A stretch of 64,000 nt of DNA, from contig OZ026524.1 of the NCBI GenBank assembly GCA_964019695.1, positions 28,374,164-28,438,163 on the forward strand, given 5' to 3'. Below the pieces are notes generated by a model. That model was not told the origin of the DNA, did not search any database, and saw nothing but the letters and a program-made list of their open reading frames with translations. The stretch comes from Loripinus fragilis (taxonomy: Eukaryota; Mollusca; Bivalvia; Lucinida; Lucinidae). This document shows positions 8,857 to 17,864 of the stretch, one piece after another (position 1 is the first letter of the stretch; every line of letters starts with the position of its first letter). The translations under genes were made by a program, and so were the position numbers.

Positions 8857-11082
8857 GTACAACCTGCAGTTATAACATCGCCATGCCGTGATTTCATTCA
8901 GATTCCAGAATGGGAAAAAACAGTCAATTTTCAACCAGTGGATAATCAGAGATCACAGGAAGAATGGGTGACTTTAGGAAAGGGCACTCCCCAACTCCCT
9001 GCCCACCACGTACGTGCGGAGCATGTTTTAAGTGGTAATAATAGCTATGACATAAACAAACTTCCCCTTAGAGACCCAGATGCTTTTGTCTCTGGGGGTG
9101 TACATAATCATGTTGATTAATGGAGGAAAAACTGTCTTCGGGGGTCAAAGATAAAGAGGTTCTTTCTTACATTGAACAAGGAGTTGATGTTACATCATTT
9201 TTTAAGCATTTTAAAGGTTATTTCAAAGGCAAATCATACGATTCGGAGATGCCACCGAGACAGTATTTTCCCAATTCAAGTAGTTGCAAAGACTTTACTT
9301 CATTTATCGCAGCAGAGTTATTAGACCGCATTAAAATGGTTCTATTAGAGTTTGGGGGAAAGTTGGAGAATGTGACATGCCATAAATAATTATGCCTTTG
9401 ACAGTTGAGCCAAGTAAACCGCGTTTGTGCCACGATGATCGATATTTAAATATATGGACTAAAGATGTTCCTCTTACACTGGAAACTTTGAAAGATGCTC
9501 ACCGATTGATAGATAAAGATGCATGTATGATAACTTGTGATGAGAAGTCTGGGTATGATCATGTAAGGCTGACAAGGAGTCACAAACTTATTTTGGTTTA
9601 CAGTTTGGAGGGTGGATTATGTCATACACAACCTTAGTTTTTGGGTGGAAAGCCTCTCCTTATGTTTATTAGACCATAGGCATGCGCGTTGCCTCATATA
9701 TGCGCAATCTTGGGATACGGACTTTGCAGTATATAGACGATAGAATGGCAGCAGAGAGTAAGTTGGATAATGACCCTTTAGAAAGTAGTCTGAATGGTGT
9801 TATTTTGCCTTGTGAGGCTGTTGCCTATTGTCTCGTATAAATATTGACAAGATTAGGATATACCCTTTCTTTGAACAAATGTAATCTAACCCCTTCGACT
9901 TGTATCAGGTTTTTAGGTTTTCTGGCTGATTTGGTAGAGCAGGCATACATTTTACCGCTGGATAAAAAGGAAAAATTCATTGCATTAAGGGAATCAACTT
10001 TGTCTCAGAAAGAAGTCAATTTAAAGACTCTGCAAAGATTGGCAGGAAAATGCGTTTTCATGGGTTTAGCCATTCCTGCAGCTCGGCTGTACTGCCGCGA
10101 AATGAATACAGCTATATCGTTTTGTCAAAAAAACAGCAGAAACATTCCTGTTTCTGGTGATCTCCGGTTTGAAATAGAGTACTGGCGTTTTCTAAACACT
10201 TGGACTGGCTCAGCAAAATGGCGTAGCGAACATCACGAGCAAATCTTAATGGCAACGGATGCGTCTTTATTTAAGTATGGTGTGGCAATACTATCAGGTC
10301 ATGACATTGGCACTACCTTTAGCGATTTTTGGGCATCAGGTGATAACCGACCCATTCATTTGAAAGAGGTGGATGCTATATTTAAAGCATTATCTTCCAT
10401 GGTTTCGCGTGTTGCCGACTCTAGGGTTGACATTTTAACTGATAACATGGCTGTCATTCAATCGTTTGAAAACCAAGGTGAGAAATGTCGATCTTTAAAC
10501 AATATAATGAAGCAGATATTTGCATTTCTCTGTTCGTATAACGTTGACTTGCATCTTCGTTATGTCCCAACAAATCTTAATGAGGCTAATTTTCCTTCCA
10601 GGCAGTTGTCTTTGGCTGACTCTACCTTGGCTGGACCATCTTGGATGTTGGTTGAAAGGCATTTTGGACCCCATACAGTTGATCTCATGGCACTAGACTC
10701 TAATGCTATGAAGTCAAGTGATGGAATGAGCTTGTGGCATTTTACCCAAGGTCCTAGTCCACTCTCGTCTGGTGTAAATATATTTTCACAAAATATTAGT
10801 TGTGAAACAAATCCTTATGTGTTCCCTCCAATATCAATGATTTTTCTGCTTGTTTCCATTTTGAAGGAGCAGCGTGTTCAGGGGTGTACCTTGGTAGCAC
10901 CCGTTTTGCAATCGTTTCCCATCTGGTGGCCCATTTTACAGTCTTATTGTATAAGGTCAGTTTTGATTGGCAGGTTAGGGGAAAAAGGTGTTATTAAGGT
11001 CCCTAGTAAAAGAGGATTTGTGCTAGATAATGAAGGATTAAAATGGGATTTAGAGGCATATAGGCTGTCTTTTAGCGTGTGA
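8857..11082 (+). pseudogene. Reverse transcriptase, RNase H and methylase-like region, DIRS-order element
   Basis: This is the pol-like protein that would copy element RNA into DNA. In order: a lead starting after a cag/gt acceptor-like site (8856); RT motifs KPRLCHDDRYLN, then ITCDEKSGYDHV (first catalytic Asp), VFGWKASPYVY and QYIDDR (catalytic YIDD at 9730-9741); a thumb region TRLGYTLSLNKCNL and FLGF; then RNase H with MATDASLFKYGVAIL and ILTDNMAVIQSF supplying catalytic acids. The C-terminal part has DLMALDSNAMK, NPYVFPP and a WWP segment, matching the position and pattern of the Dam-like methylase domain known in DIRS and PAT elements, here with a degraded NPP motif. Frameshifts lie near 9120, 9390 and 9630, and stop codons near 9672 and 9838; the 9844-11082 part is still one open frame of 412 residues. 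Confidence 0.8.
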
Positions 11083-11114
11083 CTATGTTTTTTTCTTTTC
11101 GGATGTGATTTCAG

Positions 11115-12315
11115 GTTTCTCCAACTGGTGATATTTGTGTGGATATTGTTGCGATTGACAACAGATTTCGAGATATTGAACAGACTATACGTTCAACCCC
11201 ATACAGCAGAAAGTGTGCTAGTCTGGAAGAGACATTTAAACTGTTTTTAGCTTCATGTCCACATTCTCCAACTTTGATGACTGCATTGCCTGACGATGTA
11301 AGGCGTTTTCTTATTTGGAAAGATAATCAGGGTAAGACGAAAGTTCATCGTACTGAGTGCCAATTTTTAGGTGAATATGGGGTTACACCGTGTTCCTGTC
11401 CCTTGAGGTTATCGTCTGGTAGTGTTGATGGTATCATTCAGCAGCTTAAGAAAATCTTTACAAATCTCAGTAGACGAGGTGAATGGGATTCATCTACTGG
11501 ATTGGGAAATCCTGCCACATCATTATTATTAAAGCAATATCTTAATTTTATGAAGGAAGAACAAGCACAAGCCCATGTTTCACCCAAACAGGCAAAACCG
11601 ATTTTCTTACAAAACTAAAATCAATTGCGTCTTACATCGATAGGCAGATGCATCAATTGCTGAACGATTTGTTTTGGCTAGAAATCAGGCATTGCTTAAG
11701 GTGCAGTTTTTTGCTGGTGATCGAGCTAGTGATGTTGGTCGTGTTTTAGTCCAGGAAATAAAAATCCTCTCAGATGGAAGTGGTTTAGTTTTTAATCATA
11801 CTTTTGGTAAGACACTTCGTGGGGATGGGAAATTTAATAGGTTTGTTATTAACGCTGCGATGATAGTAACATCTGTCCAGTGAAAGGCATAGAAAGATAT
11901 GTGCATGACGCTAGATTATATGGCATTGATCTATCATTTGGGTATATGTTTCGTCCCGTATTTGGGAGCTAAGATGGTGTTGAATGAGAGCATATCATAC
12001 TCTGCTATTTATGAGAGACTTAAAACCTATTTATCTGTCCTTGGTATCGATTCTGGTGAAACACCTCACAGTATGAGGGCAGGGTGTGCAGTAACCCTTG
12101 CAATGTCAGGGAAAGTAAAAACGAGAGAAATGATGGATCATATAGGTTGGTCTAGTGGTAAAAGTGCTGAATATTACAGTCGGTCAGCAAAGCTTTTCGA
12201 CTCGGGTATAGTAGCTCAAGAACTCGCCAACTCGGTGGTGAGCGCACAACAAGTTGAGACTGAGTATCAAGTAAATGCAGATTTTACAAATTTACAACGA
12301 CTGTGTGATTTATAA
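11115..12315 (+). pseudogene. Tyrosine recombinase of the DIRS-order element
   Basis: This enzyme would integrate the circular DNA product. The N-terminal part carries a possible metal-binding run (HRTECQFL...TPCSCPLRL) and PKQAKPIF. The catalytic part has the first arginine in FFAGDRASDVGR, then HSMR (His 12067-12069, Arg 12076-12078) in GETPHSMRAGCAVTLAMSG, DHIGW, and the tyrosine nucleophile in AEYYSR (12172-12177). The R, HxxR and Y set is therefore complete. A frameshift separates 11139-11618 from 11674-11883. A local frame disruption (about 11865-11975) removes the normal reading CPVKGIERYVHD, which is visible in another frame. The gene follows pol by only about 30 bp. The protein cannot be made intact from this copy. 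Confidence 0.8.
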
Positions 12316-12591
12316 GGATGCGATATTTCTGATCTTGAGAGGATATGTTATTTCCTACTAGAATACCATCAGATTTTTGCAGTTCAATTATATGTTATAT
12401 CAAACAGTACATTTGTATGTGATTATATTGTTTTGTACTAGAAACGTATCTTTATTCTGTGTTTTCTGTGCTGTATATATGCTATTAAATTTCTAAAATT
12501 AATTTCTTTATTCTTTTGAGTTTTGGGAGAGTAAGCAGAAAAGAAATAATACTGTGTATAAAGAGACAGTCCGTAACTGGTGTGATTATTC

Positions 12592-12670
12592 CCAATGTGC
12601 CTCTCTTCCCCAATACTCCAATGGGAAGAGGATGGCGGTTGATAGATGTCACTGGGTTTATGGTACTATC
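12592..12670 (+). repeat. B1 split direct repeat
   Basis: 79 bp, nearly identical to B2 at 12851-12930 (ccaatgtgcctctctt, aatactccaatgggaagagg, tagatgtcactggg, ggtactatc). It runs directly into A2; the two share the tatc core. Confidence 0.85.
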
Positions 12671-12684
12671 CCCAGTGACATCTA
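12643..12684. other. loxP-like recombination site at the B1/A2 junction
   Basis: Perfect 14-bp inverted arms, tagatgtcactggg (12643-12656) and cccagtgacatcta (12671-12684), flank a 14-bp asymmetric spacer, tttatggtactatc. Half-sites occur at the element ends: the right arm at 5925-5938 and the left arm at 12902-12915. Joining the two ends into a circle would recreate this same structure. Its use by the encoded recombinase is inference. Confidence 0.75.
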
Positions 12685-12724
12685 GCAGCGTAATAAAGCA
12701 TCTACCTCTTTTCGATACGAACAT
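12667..12724 (+). repeat. A2 split direct repeat
   Basis: Copy of A1 (5921-5978). It is separated from B2 by 126 bp of unrelated sequence (12725-12850). Confidence 0.85.
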
Positions 12725-12850
12725 GGTTAATAGACATAGGGGGGAACAACTGAGACTTTACCAGATGGTTTAAGTTAAATACTAGATACTTTTGATTTTT
12801 CCCCACCCACCACTCCCTACCGTGACATTTGTCATTTGTGTTCTTATCTT

Positions 12851-12930
12851 CCAATGTGCCTCTCTTGCCCAATACTCCAATGGGAAGAGGAATGCAGATG
12901 ATAGATGTCACTGGGGTTATGGTACTATCC
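12851..12930 (+). repeat. B2 split direct repeat (right end of element)
   Basis: Copy of B1. It ends ggtactatcc, directly followed by R1 sequence (tgctagtgaccg). This matches tgctggtgaccg at the empty site at 17196. Confidence 0.85.
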
Positions 12931-12994
12931 TGCTAGTGACCGCTTTCTTTATCATACAACCTGATATACGAAAGTAAACATGGTAATCATTGAA
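12931..12994. repeat. R1 copy A, middle part
   Basis: Continuation of R1 after the retrotransposon. It matches R1-B across gaaagtaaacatggtaatcattgaa and lacks the MITE found at 17445 in copy B, so it preserves that empty site at 12984-12985. Confidence 0.75.
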
Positions 12995-13501
12995 TTTTCT
13001 AACACACCTCGCCTATAAAGCCAATGGTTAAATTAAGTGATTTATTGGTTGATAAATCACTGCACGGACTGGTCACCGACCGGCGTGACGTCATTCGGTC
13101 GCCAGTTTGATTTTCATGACGTCATTTTCACATACGTCATTATAGCGTTGTTAATAGACGGCGTTACGTCGTTTTTACAACTATTAGACGTTCAAAACAT
13201 ACGTAAAAATACGCGTTTCAGCCTAAATAAGAGTTGCGGTAAATTATGACAGTTTGTTCAAGATGGCAGAATCGGTATAGACTGTGAATGTTTTGTTCAT
13301 ATTTCTAATCTTTTTGTGTGTTAGAAACGAAATAAATTCACACTGGCAGTAATTTGTTGCTTAATAGATCAATGTCTGTCGGTCAGTCGTAAGAGGATAA
13401 ATCATTCGCGCTTCGTGCTCATGATTTATTCACTTTAACGACTATCTCCAGCCAGTGATATATTCAGCAACAAATCACTGAAAGCGCGAATCTATTTATT
13501 A
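12995..13501. repeat. 505-bp insertion in R1 with CRE-like palindromes
   Basis: It is absent from R1-B, which goes directly from cattgaa to ctgtataa. It contains a hairpin (gtgatttattggttgataaatcac, about 13038-13061) and two perfect tgacgtca octamers (13086-13093 and 13118-13125) plus tacgtcat variants. No coding region, terminal repeats or target duplication were found. Confidence 0.5.
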
Positions 13502-13752
13502 TGTATAAACCACGTGCTACCTATATGAAATACATTGGGGGAAATGGGGAGTTTTCTAAATCGAAAACGACTAAGTTATTTTATTTTACAAGAGATGCCA
13601 GACTTATTTTCCAATTTTAAATGTTCAAACATGCAATTGTATATTAGGCGGTGATATATTATATGCATGTGCAAAATTTCAGTCCGAAATGATATCATTT
13701 AAGACATTTTAAAAAAGAAAAACGATGTCCACTGAATTTCCGACGGCACAAA
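13502..13752. repeat. R1 copy A, right part
   Basis: It matches 17590-17832: gaaatacattg, ttttctaaatcgaaaacgac, tttcagtccgaaatgatatc and gaaaaacgatgtccactgaa. Confidence 0.8.
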
Positions 13753-13755
13753 AGG

Positions 13756-14278
13756 AGAATTTCTTTTCATATCAAATTAGTTCTACCAAATGCAAAGTAT
13801 GGCCATAGTTTGGGCTCACAGAATTTTGGCATACAAGAAAATATTGAGGCCTTCCCAGTGGGTACCCGTCCGCTTGTTCCTATGAAATGAATTGCTGTGT
13901 TCCCTTGTTCCTCAATTCAAAATCTTGTTTTTCTGTGGCCTCTGCTCCATGAAAGTCATCACATTTTAAACAAGTTTCCAACGTGTTTTATTAAGTTAAT
14001 TGAACTTTTTATCTGTTTATTCCAAAAACTGATTTGTTGACACTAGGCTATGCAAAATATGCATCGTAATTTCGGGCAGCTGTAATTGAGAAGAGAAAAA
14101 ACATCACAGGGCTCACCCGGTAGGTGTGATCCAAGTAAAAAAGACTCATCCAATAAAATAATGCTCGTTCAGCCCTTTAACAGTTGAGGTCAGAAAGAGA
14201 AACTAGTAATGGGTGGGTATGAGTTTGGAAATAGGTTGAACAATATATCAGCGGATGTTATATTTTGTGTTTGGTGTC
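13756..14278. repeat. Interspersed repeat R2, copy B
   Basis: Second copy of the repeat at 3450-4105, without the 97-bp insert. It directly abuts R1-A, so R1 and R2 could be parts of one larger repeat. Copy B of R1, however, is followed by different sequence. Confidence 0.75.
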
Positions 14279-14361
14279 ACAAATATATAAGAACCAATAT
14301 ACGACGTGTACCGCATCAGTCGCCGTCAATATCAGCGCTTCCTGAACATCCTTTTTTGGGG

Positions 14362-14450
14362 ATGTCTCAGTGGCGCAGTTGGTAGCGTCGGCGTCTGGTG
14401 TAGTGCTAGATGGTGTTGCCGAGGTCGTGGGTTCGAATCTCGCTAGAGGC
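14362..14450 (+). repeat. tRNA-like SINE head
   Basis: Box A-like sequence (tctcagtggcgcagttggta) and box B-like sequence (gggttcgaatctc) at tRNA-like spacing. No complete cloverleaf or CCA-compatible acceptor stem is visible, so it is a SINE head or tRNA pseudogene rather than a tRNA gene. Confidence 0.6.
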
Positions 14451-14501
14451 AAAATATTTACAGCATCTATCGGCTCAGTTGATTCACTATATCCCTCCGT
14501 G

Positions 14502-14502
<1 letters not shown>

Positions 14503-14533
<31 letters not shown>

Positions 14534-14534
14534 A
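14503..14534. repeat. (TA)n microsatellite
   Basis: Alternating ta run with one ca interruption, directly before the TIR element at 14551. Confidence 0.9.
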
Positions 14535-14550
14535 TGAAGAAACAGCTATA

Positions 14551-15683
14551 CTTAAGGAATAAAGAAACGCAACAAACACTTTGAGTCATTGTAAGCATAC
14601 AATATGATGCAAGTTTTAGTGCAAATGATATTCATCCATAGGAGCAGTATGTGTCCGTCAATTTGCAGCAGGTTCAACGTAATTATCGATTACGTAATCA
14701 TTTTGGTATGCGCGTAACCAACCTGACCCCCCGTAGTAAACTGCTGAAATAGGGTCAATAAAAGCAAAGTTTGAATCAACCATCGGTTTATTGTTTTAAA
14801 AAGTCTTGGCACAGATTGCGGATCAAGAAAATGATCAAATGGCGACGTTTTTGTAAGATTCTGAAACAGCTTAACGTCATTAACGTTAACTCTAAAAACT
14901 GCGTGAAACGCGTTATTTTTCTTTTCTGCTTGAGATTTATTCATTTCAAGGACGTTTTGTTCAAGAATTATGACTTGAGATCTTCGGACGTCAAAAAACC
15001 CCAATTCTGACGTCAAAATTCGATATTCTACGTTTTAATGGTTTCCATGATGTTTATGTGTTTTTCTAATGATAAAATGGTCCAGTGACAAAGTTTAGGT
15101 TACAGTTAACAAGTTTGGTTCACTCTTGGCAGGTAATCAGATGTTTTCTCTTGCATTATGCCGTGTTTTGTTTGGCTAACGTCATTATTAACACCCTACC
15201 AGCGTATTTCTACGGTATCTGAAAAGTCAGTTTTTCCCAAGAAAGCATGTTCTGATGTCTCTAGGTTTATCTTAACCCGTATATTCACCAGCGACCCAAA
15301 CCCGACGGCTCTAAGTGTCGTTTATCGTTTATTCACTACCATAGTGTATCTTGCCATTCAAGTAGCGTGTTTTGACGCAATATTTGGCTGCATTACGAAT
15401 ATGATTGGACGTTTGTTTAATTTGCACATTGTCAAGTCGACGCCAAATAACCAAACATGATAAAGACGGGGTTTCTTGATCTTTATTCTGACATTAACGT
15501 CACATTTTACGTTTTCATATGTTTTCTTCTTGTAGCGTAAGATGTAACGTTAAAATGACGTTTTGTTATTTCATCACATGCTATTTATACTCAATAAGAA
15601 ATTTTCAATAGAGATTTTACCAAACAGTCATTTAAACACGCAAAAATTAAAGTTTTGTCTGTTGCGTTTCTTTATTCCTTAAG
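14551..15683. mobile_element. 1.13-kb TIR element flanked by TATA
   Basis: The terminal inverted repeat cttaaggaataaagaaacgc is repeated perfectly in inverse at the right end (...gcgtttctttattccttaag). Both ends are flanked by tata (14547-14550 and 15684-15687), consistent with a TA or TATA duplication. The interior is rich in aacgtt and gacgtc words. Short frames on both strands (14690-15016 minus, 15158-15460 plus) show no transposase motifs, so it is non-autonomous. TA duplication suggests a Tc1/mariner-type helper, but the TIR sequence is not diagnostic. Confidence 0.75.
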
Positions 15684-15692
15684 TATATTTTA

Positions 15693-16588
15693 CACATTTA
15701 TTCCTGTAGCGCTTTCACTAATAGAACATTAACTCTTCAGCAGGATATGAATCGCCATGTTGTTTTGACGTTATTAAATTTATATACTTTAACGTTACAA
15801 CGTGGCGAAAAACATTAACAAAGTTTTTGACATTAACAAAGTATTTGACGTTGCGGCAAAACGTTAAATACTGTTTAACGTACATGTATTATTCGCTGAT
15901 GCATTTCAAAAGATGCATACAGTGTGCAGCTATTAATTTTATGTAGAAACTTAACATTTATAATCATGATTAACTTCATTATCGGTTGAATTTATCTTGA
16001 CCGGGGTTTTGCATTGATTGCTGGAAGGAATGGCATGTCATGTTTTTAGCCACTTGGATGGTATGCTTGTGGTGTTAAACTGTTAACAGTTCTTGGCGTT
16101 TTGACATTTATGAACATGGTAAGTTTCGTGCTCGGTTTGGATGGACATGAAAGGAGTTTAATATAAGATAATGACAGATAATGGTATATTGTGCTTTTAG
16201 ACTCTTTGAAGGTGTTTTCAACATGCAAATTGGTATTGAAGTGCCAGCAATTTTAGGCTTTTAGAATGTGTAATTATCAGGCTAATAGATGTTGAAATGC
16301 CAATAGTTGTTAGTATTTTGACATTTGTTAGTATGGTTACCTTCAGGCTGGGTTGAGTTGAGCATGGATGGGGTTATAGTGTATTCGTTATGTTGATAAA
16401 TGTTAAAATGTCAACAGTTGTTGGCATTTTAACATTTGGGAGCATGATGAGTTTCATGCCCGGTTGAGGTGATTAACTTCGTTCTCGGTTGCTTTAAAAT
16501 GTTAAATTTATTAAGACATGCTATGCTTTAGAAACTTTGATGGTGTATTCTTCATGTTCATAAGTGTTAAGTTACAGGAATAAATGTG
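15693..16588. mobile_element. 0.9-kb TIR element flanked by TTA
   Basis: Perfect 16-bp inverted ends, cacatttattcctgta and tacaggaataaatgtg, with tta on both sides (15690-15692 and 16589-16591). It begins only 9 bp after the preceding TIR element. The interior contains degenerate repeats of roughly 110 bp with a motif like gttgttggcattttaacatt. A three-base TTA duplication fits PIF/Harbinger-type insertion; no transposase remains. Confidence 0.7.
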
Positions 16589-16625
16589 TTAAAAAGCTTT
16601 TTCTTCATTATTTTATTTTATATAT

Positions 16626-16685
16626 ATACCGACACAAGGATACTTTATATATATATAGAAATAAAAAGTATCCTTGTGTCGGTAT
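16626..16685. repeat. 60-bp palindrome within TA-rich DNA
   Basis: Perfect 20-bp arms, ataccgacacaaggatactt (16626-16645) and its reverse complement (16666-16685), flanked on both sides by tatata. This could be a minimal MITE or a cruciform-prone hairpin. Confidence 0.8.
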
Positions 16686-16921
16686 AAATATATATAGCGA
16701 GAAAACCTGTCCAAACCAGTATCCGCGGCTTATGAGGCTAGCTAGAAAGTTGAAGTTTCGCTCGTAGCAAGTCTAGATATGATTCTTCTCAAAAAGCAGA
16801 TAACAAAGTTGCTGATGAGACTGCGCGTCTGCGCCTTTGTTCTTACAAATCACCGATGACAATTTTCTCAGACGCAGTCCAATTGCTATATGTCATTTTA
16901 CCATAAACTATGTTTTTGTTT

Positions 16922-17085
16922 TGTTTGATTTGATTCTTTACGTCCCATCAACAATCTTTCAGTTAAACAGGGGCGGGTCTTTCTGAGTTGAACCAGTACT
17001 TAGCTAGGATAAATGTGTCTTGCTCAAGGACCACAACGCAGTGACGCCGGTGAGGCTCGAACCCGCGGCCCCTCAGTCTCTGAAC
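16922..17085 (-). mobile_element. tRNA-derived SINE (family 1), truncated head
   Basis: Same body and tail as the SINE at 2962-3156 on the minus strand, but it stops inside the tRNA-like head (ccgcggcccctcagtctc). It lies within R1-B; copy A has no SINE here. No clear target duplication. Confidence 0.75.
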
Positions 17086-17215
17086 AATGCGAAATTTAAT
17101 TTTCGTGAAATATGATATTACTCAGACAGAATTGTTATTTGTGCAGTCTCTTCAAAGTATTTGCAGTGAGTATGTAGACACACCAAGAGCTATCCTGCTG
17201 GTGACCGTTTCCTTA

Positions 17216-17410
17216 GGGAGCGCAGTGTTTCAGTGATAGAGTGCTTGACTCGAGACTGAGAGGCCGCGGGTTCGAGCCTCACAAGCGTCACTGCTGAGCA
17301 AAATACGTTAATCCTGGCTTAGTACTGATTCAATCCAGGAAGACCCATCACTCTAAAACTGAAATATTGTTGATGTGACGTAAATAATCAAATCAAAAAA
17401 ACAAACAAAA
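17216..17410 (+). mobile_element. tRNA-derived SINE (family 1) with TSD
   Basis: Head gggagcgcagtgtttcagtg with box B gggttcgagcctc, then body and A-rich tail. Target duplication ccgtttcctta (17205-17215) versus ccgttttcctta (17411-17422). It sits in R1-B, 6 bp beyond the retrotransposon empty site. Confidence 0.85.
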
Positions 17411-17444
17411 CCGTTTTCCTTATCATACGAAAGTAAACATGGTA

Positions 17445-17581
17445 TAGTCCGTGCTCGATAAGAGTAAGGTGACGAAACAGATTTACAGTTATAAGTATAA
17501 AAGAAAATATTTGTCCATTCACGTGAATAAAGTACCATAACGTGACCAACTACGTAACTCTACTCTTATCGAGCACGGACT
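17445..17581. mobile_element. 137-bp MITE with TA duplication (Tc1/mariner-like)
   Basis: Inverted ends agtccgtgctcgataagagt and its reverse complement. TA precedes (17443-17444) and follows (17582-17583). The empty site is seen in R1-A at 12981-12990 (tggtaatcat). No protein is encoded. Confidence 0.8.
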
Positions 17582-17864
17582 TAATCATTGAACTGTATAA
17601 CCCGCGTGTTACCGATATGAAATACATTGAGAGAAAATGAGGAGTTTTCTAGATCGAAAACGACTAGGTTATTTTATTTTACAAGAGATTCCAGATTCTT
17701 AAATGTTAAAACATGCGTTTGTGTATTAGTCGATGATTTATTAAATGCATGTGCAAAATTTCAGTCCGAAATGATATCATTAAAGACATTTTAAAAAAGA
17801 AAAACGATGTCCACTGAATTTCTGACGGCACAATAGTGTTGATTTAAAGACATATGCGGCTATT

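Larger units (their letters stand above)
5921..12930 (+). mobile_element. DIRS-order tyrosine-recombinase retrotransposon with split direct repeats, complete but mutated
   Basis: This 7.0-kb element has the gene order gag-like zinc knuckle, reverse transcriptase, RNase H, methylase-like region and tyrosine recombinase. Its ends are neither LTRs nor plain TIRs. A 58-bp block A1 (5921-5978) recurs internally as A2 (12667-12724), and a 79-bp block B1 (12592-12670) recurs as B2 (12851-12930). This A1...B1-A2-B2 plan is known for PAT- and Ngaro-type members of the DIRS order. The element sits inside repeat R1. The other R1 copy preserves the empty site at 17181-17210 (accaagagctatcctgctgg), which shows no target-site duplication, as expected when a recombinase integrates a circular intermediate. 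Several stops and frameshifts show that this copy is dead as a coding unit, although the termini look intact. PAT-like is favoured over Ngaro by the methylase-like segment, but this is not certain. Confidence 0.85.
16697..17832. repeat. Interspersed repeat R1, copy B, with three insertions
   Basis: This is the copy without the tyrosine-recombinase element. It is interrupted by SINEs at 16922-17085 and 17216-17410 and a MITE at 17445-17581. The uninterrupted stretch at 17181-17210 is the empty target of the element at 5921-12930. Confidence 0.8.

Noticed and set aside
6361..11115. Host multi-exon gene suggested by splice-acceptor-like sites
   Set aside because: Coding blocks are gag, RT, RNase H and recombinase of one mobile element; no matching donors or host domains.
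5921..12724. A1 and A2 as LTRs of a gypsy-type element
   Set aside because: Only 58 bp long, A2 is internal to B1/B2, no TG...CA ends, no integrase, and a tyrosine recombinase is encoded.
12485..12911. Small minus- and plus-strand frames in 12.5-12.9 kb
   Set aside because: They fall in B1, A2 and B2 repeats and look like by-products of the repeat sequence.
15158..15460. 100-residue plus-strand frame
   Set aside because: Lies inside a TIR element, no transposase motif, no family resemblance, overlapping frames nearby.
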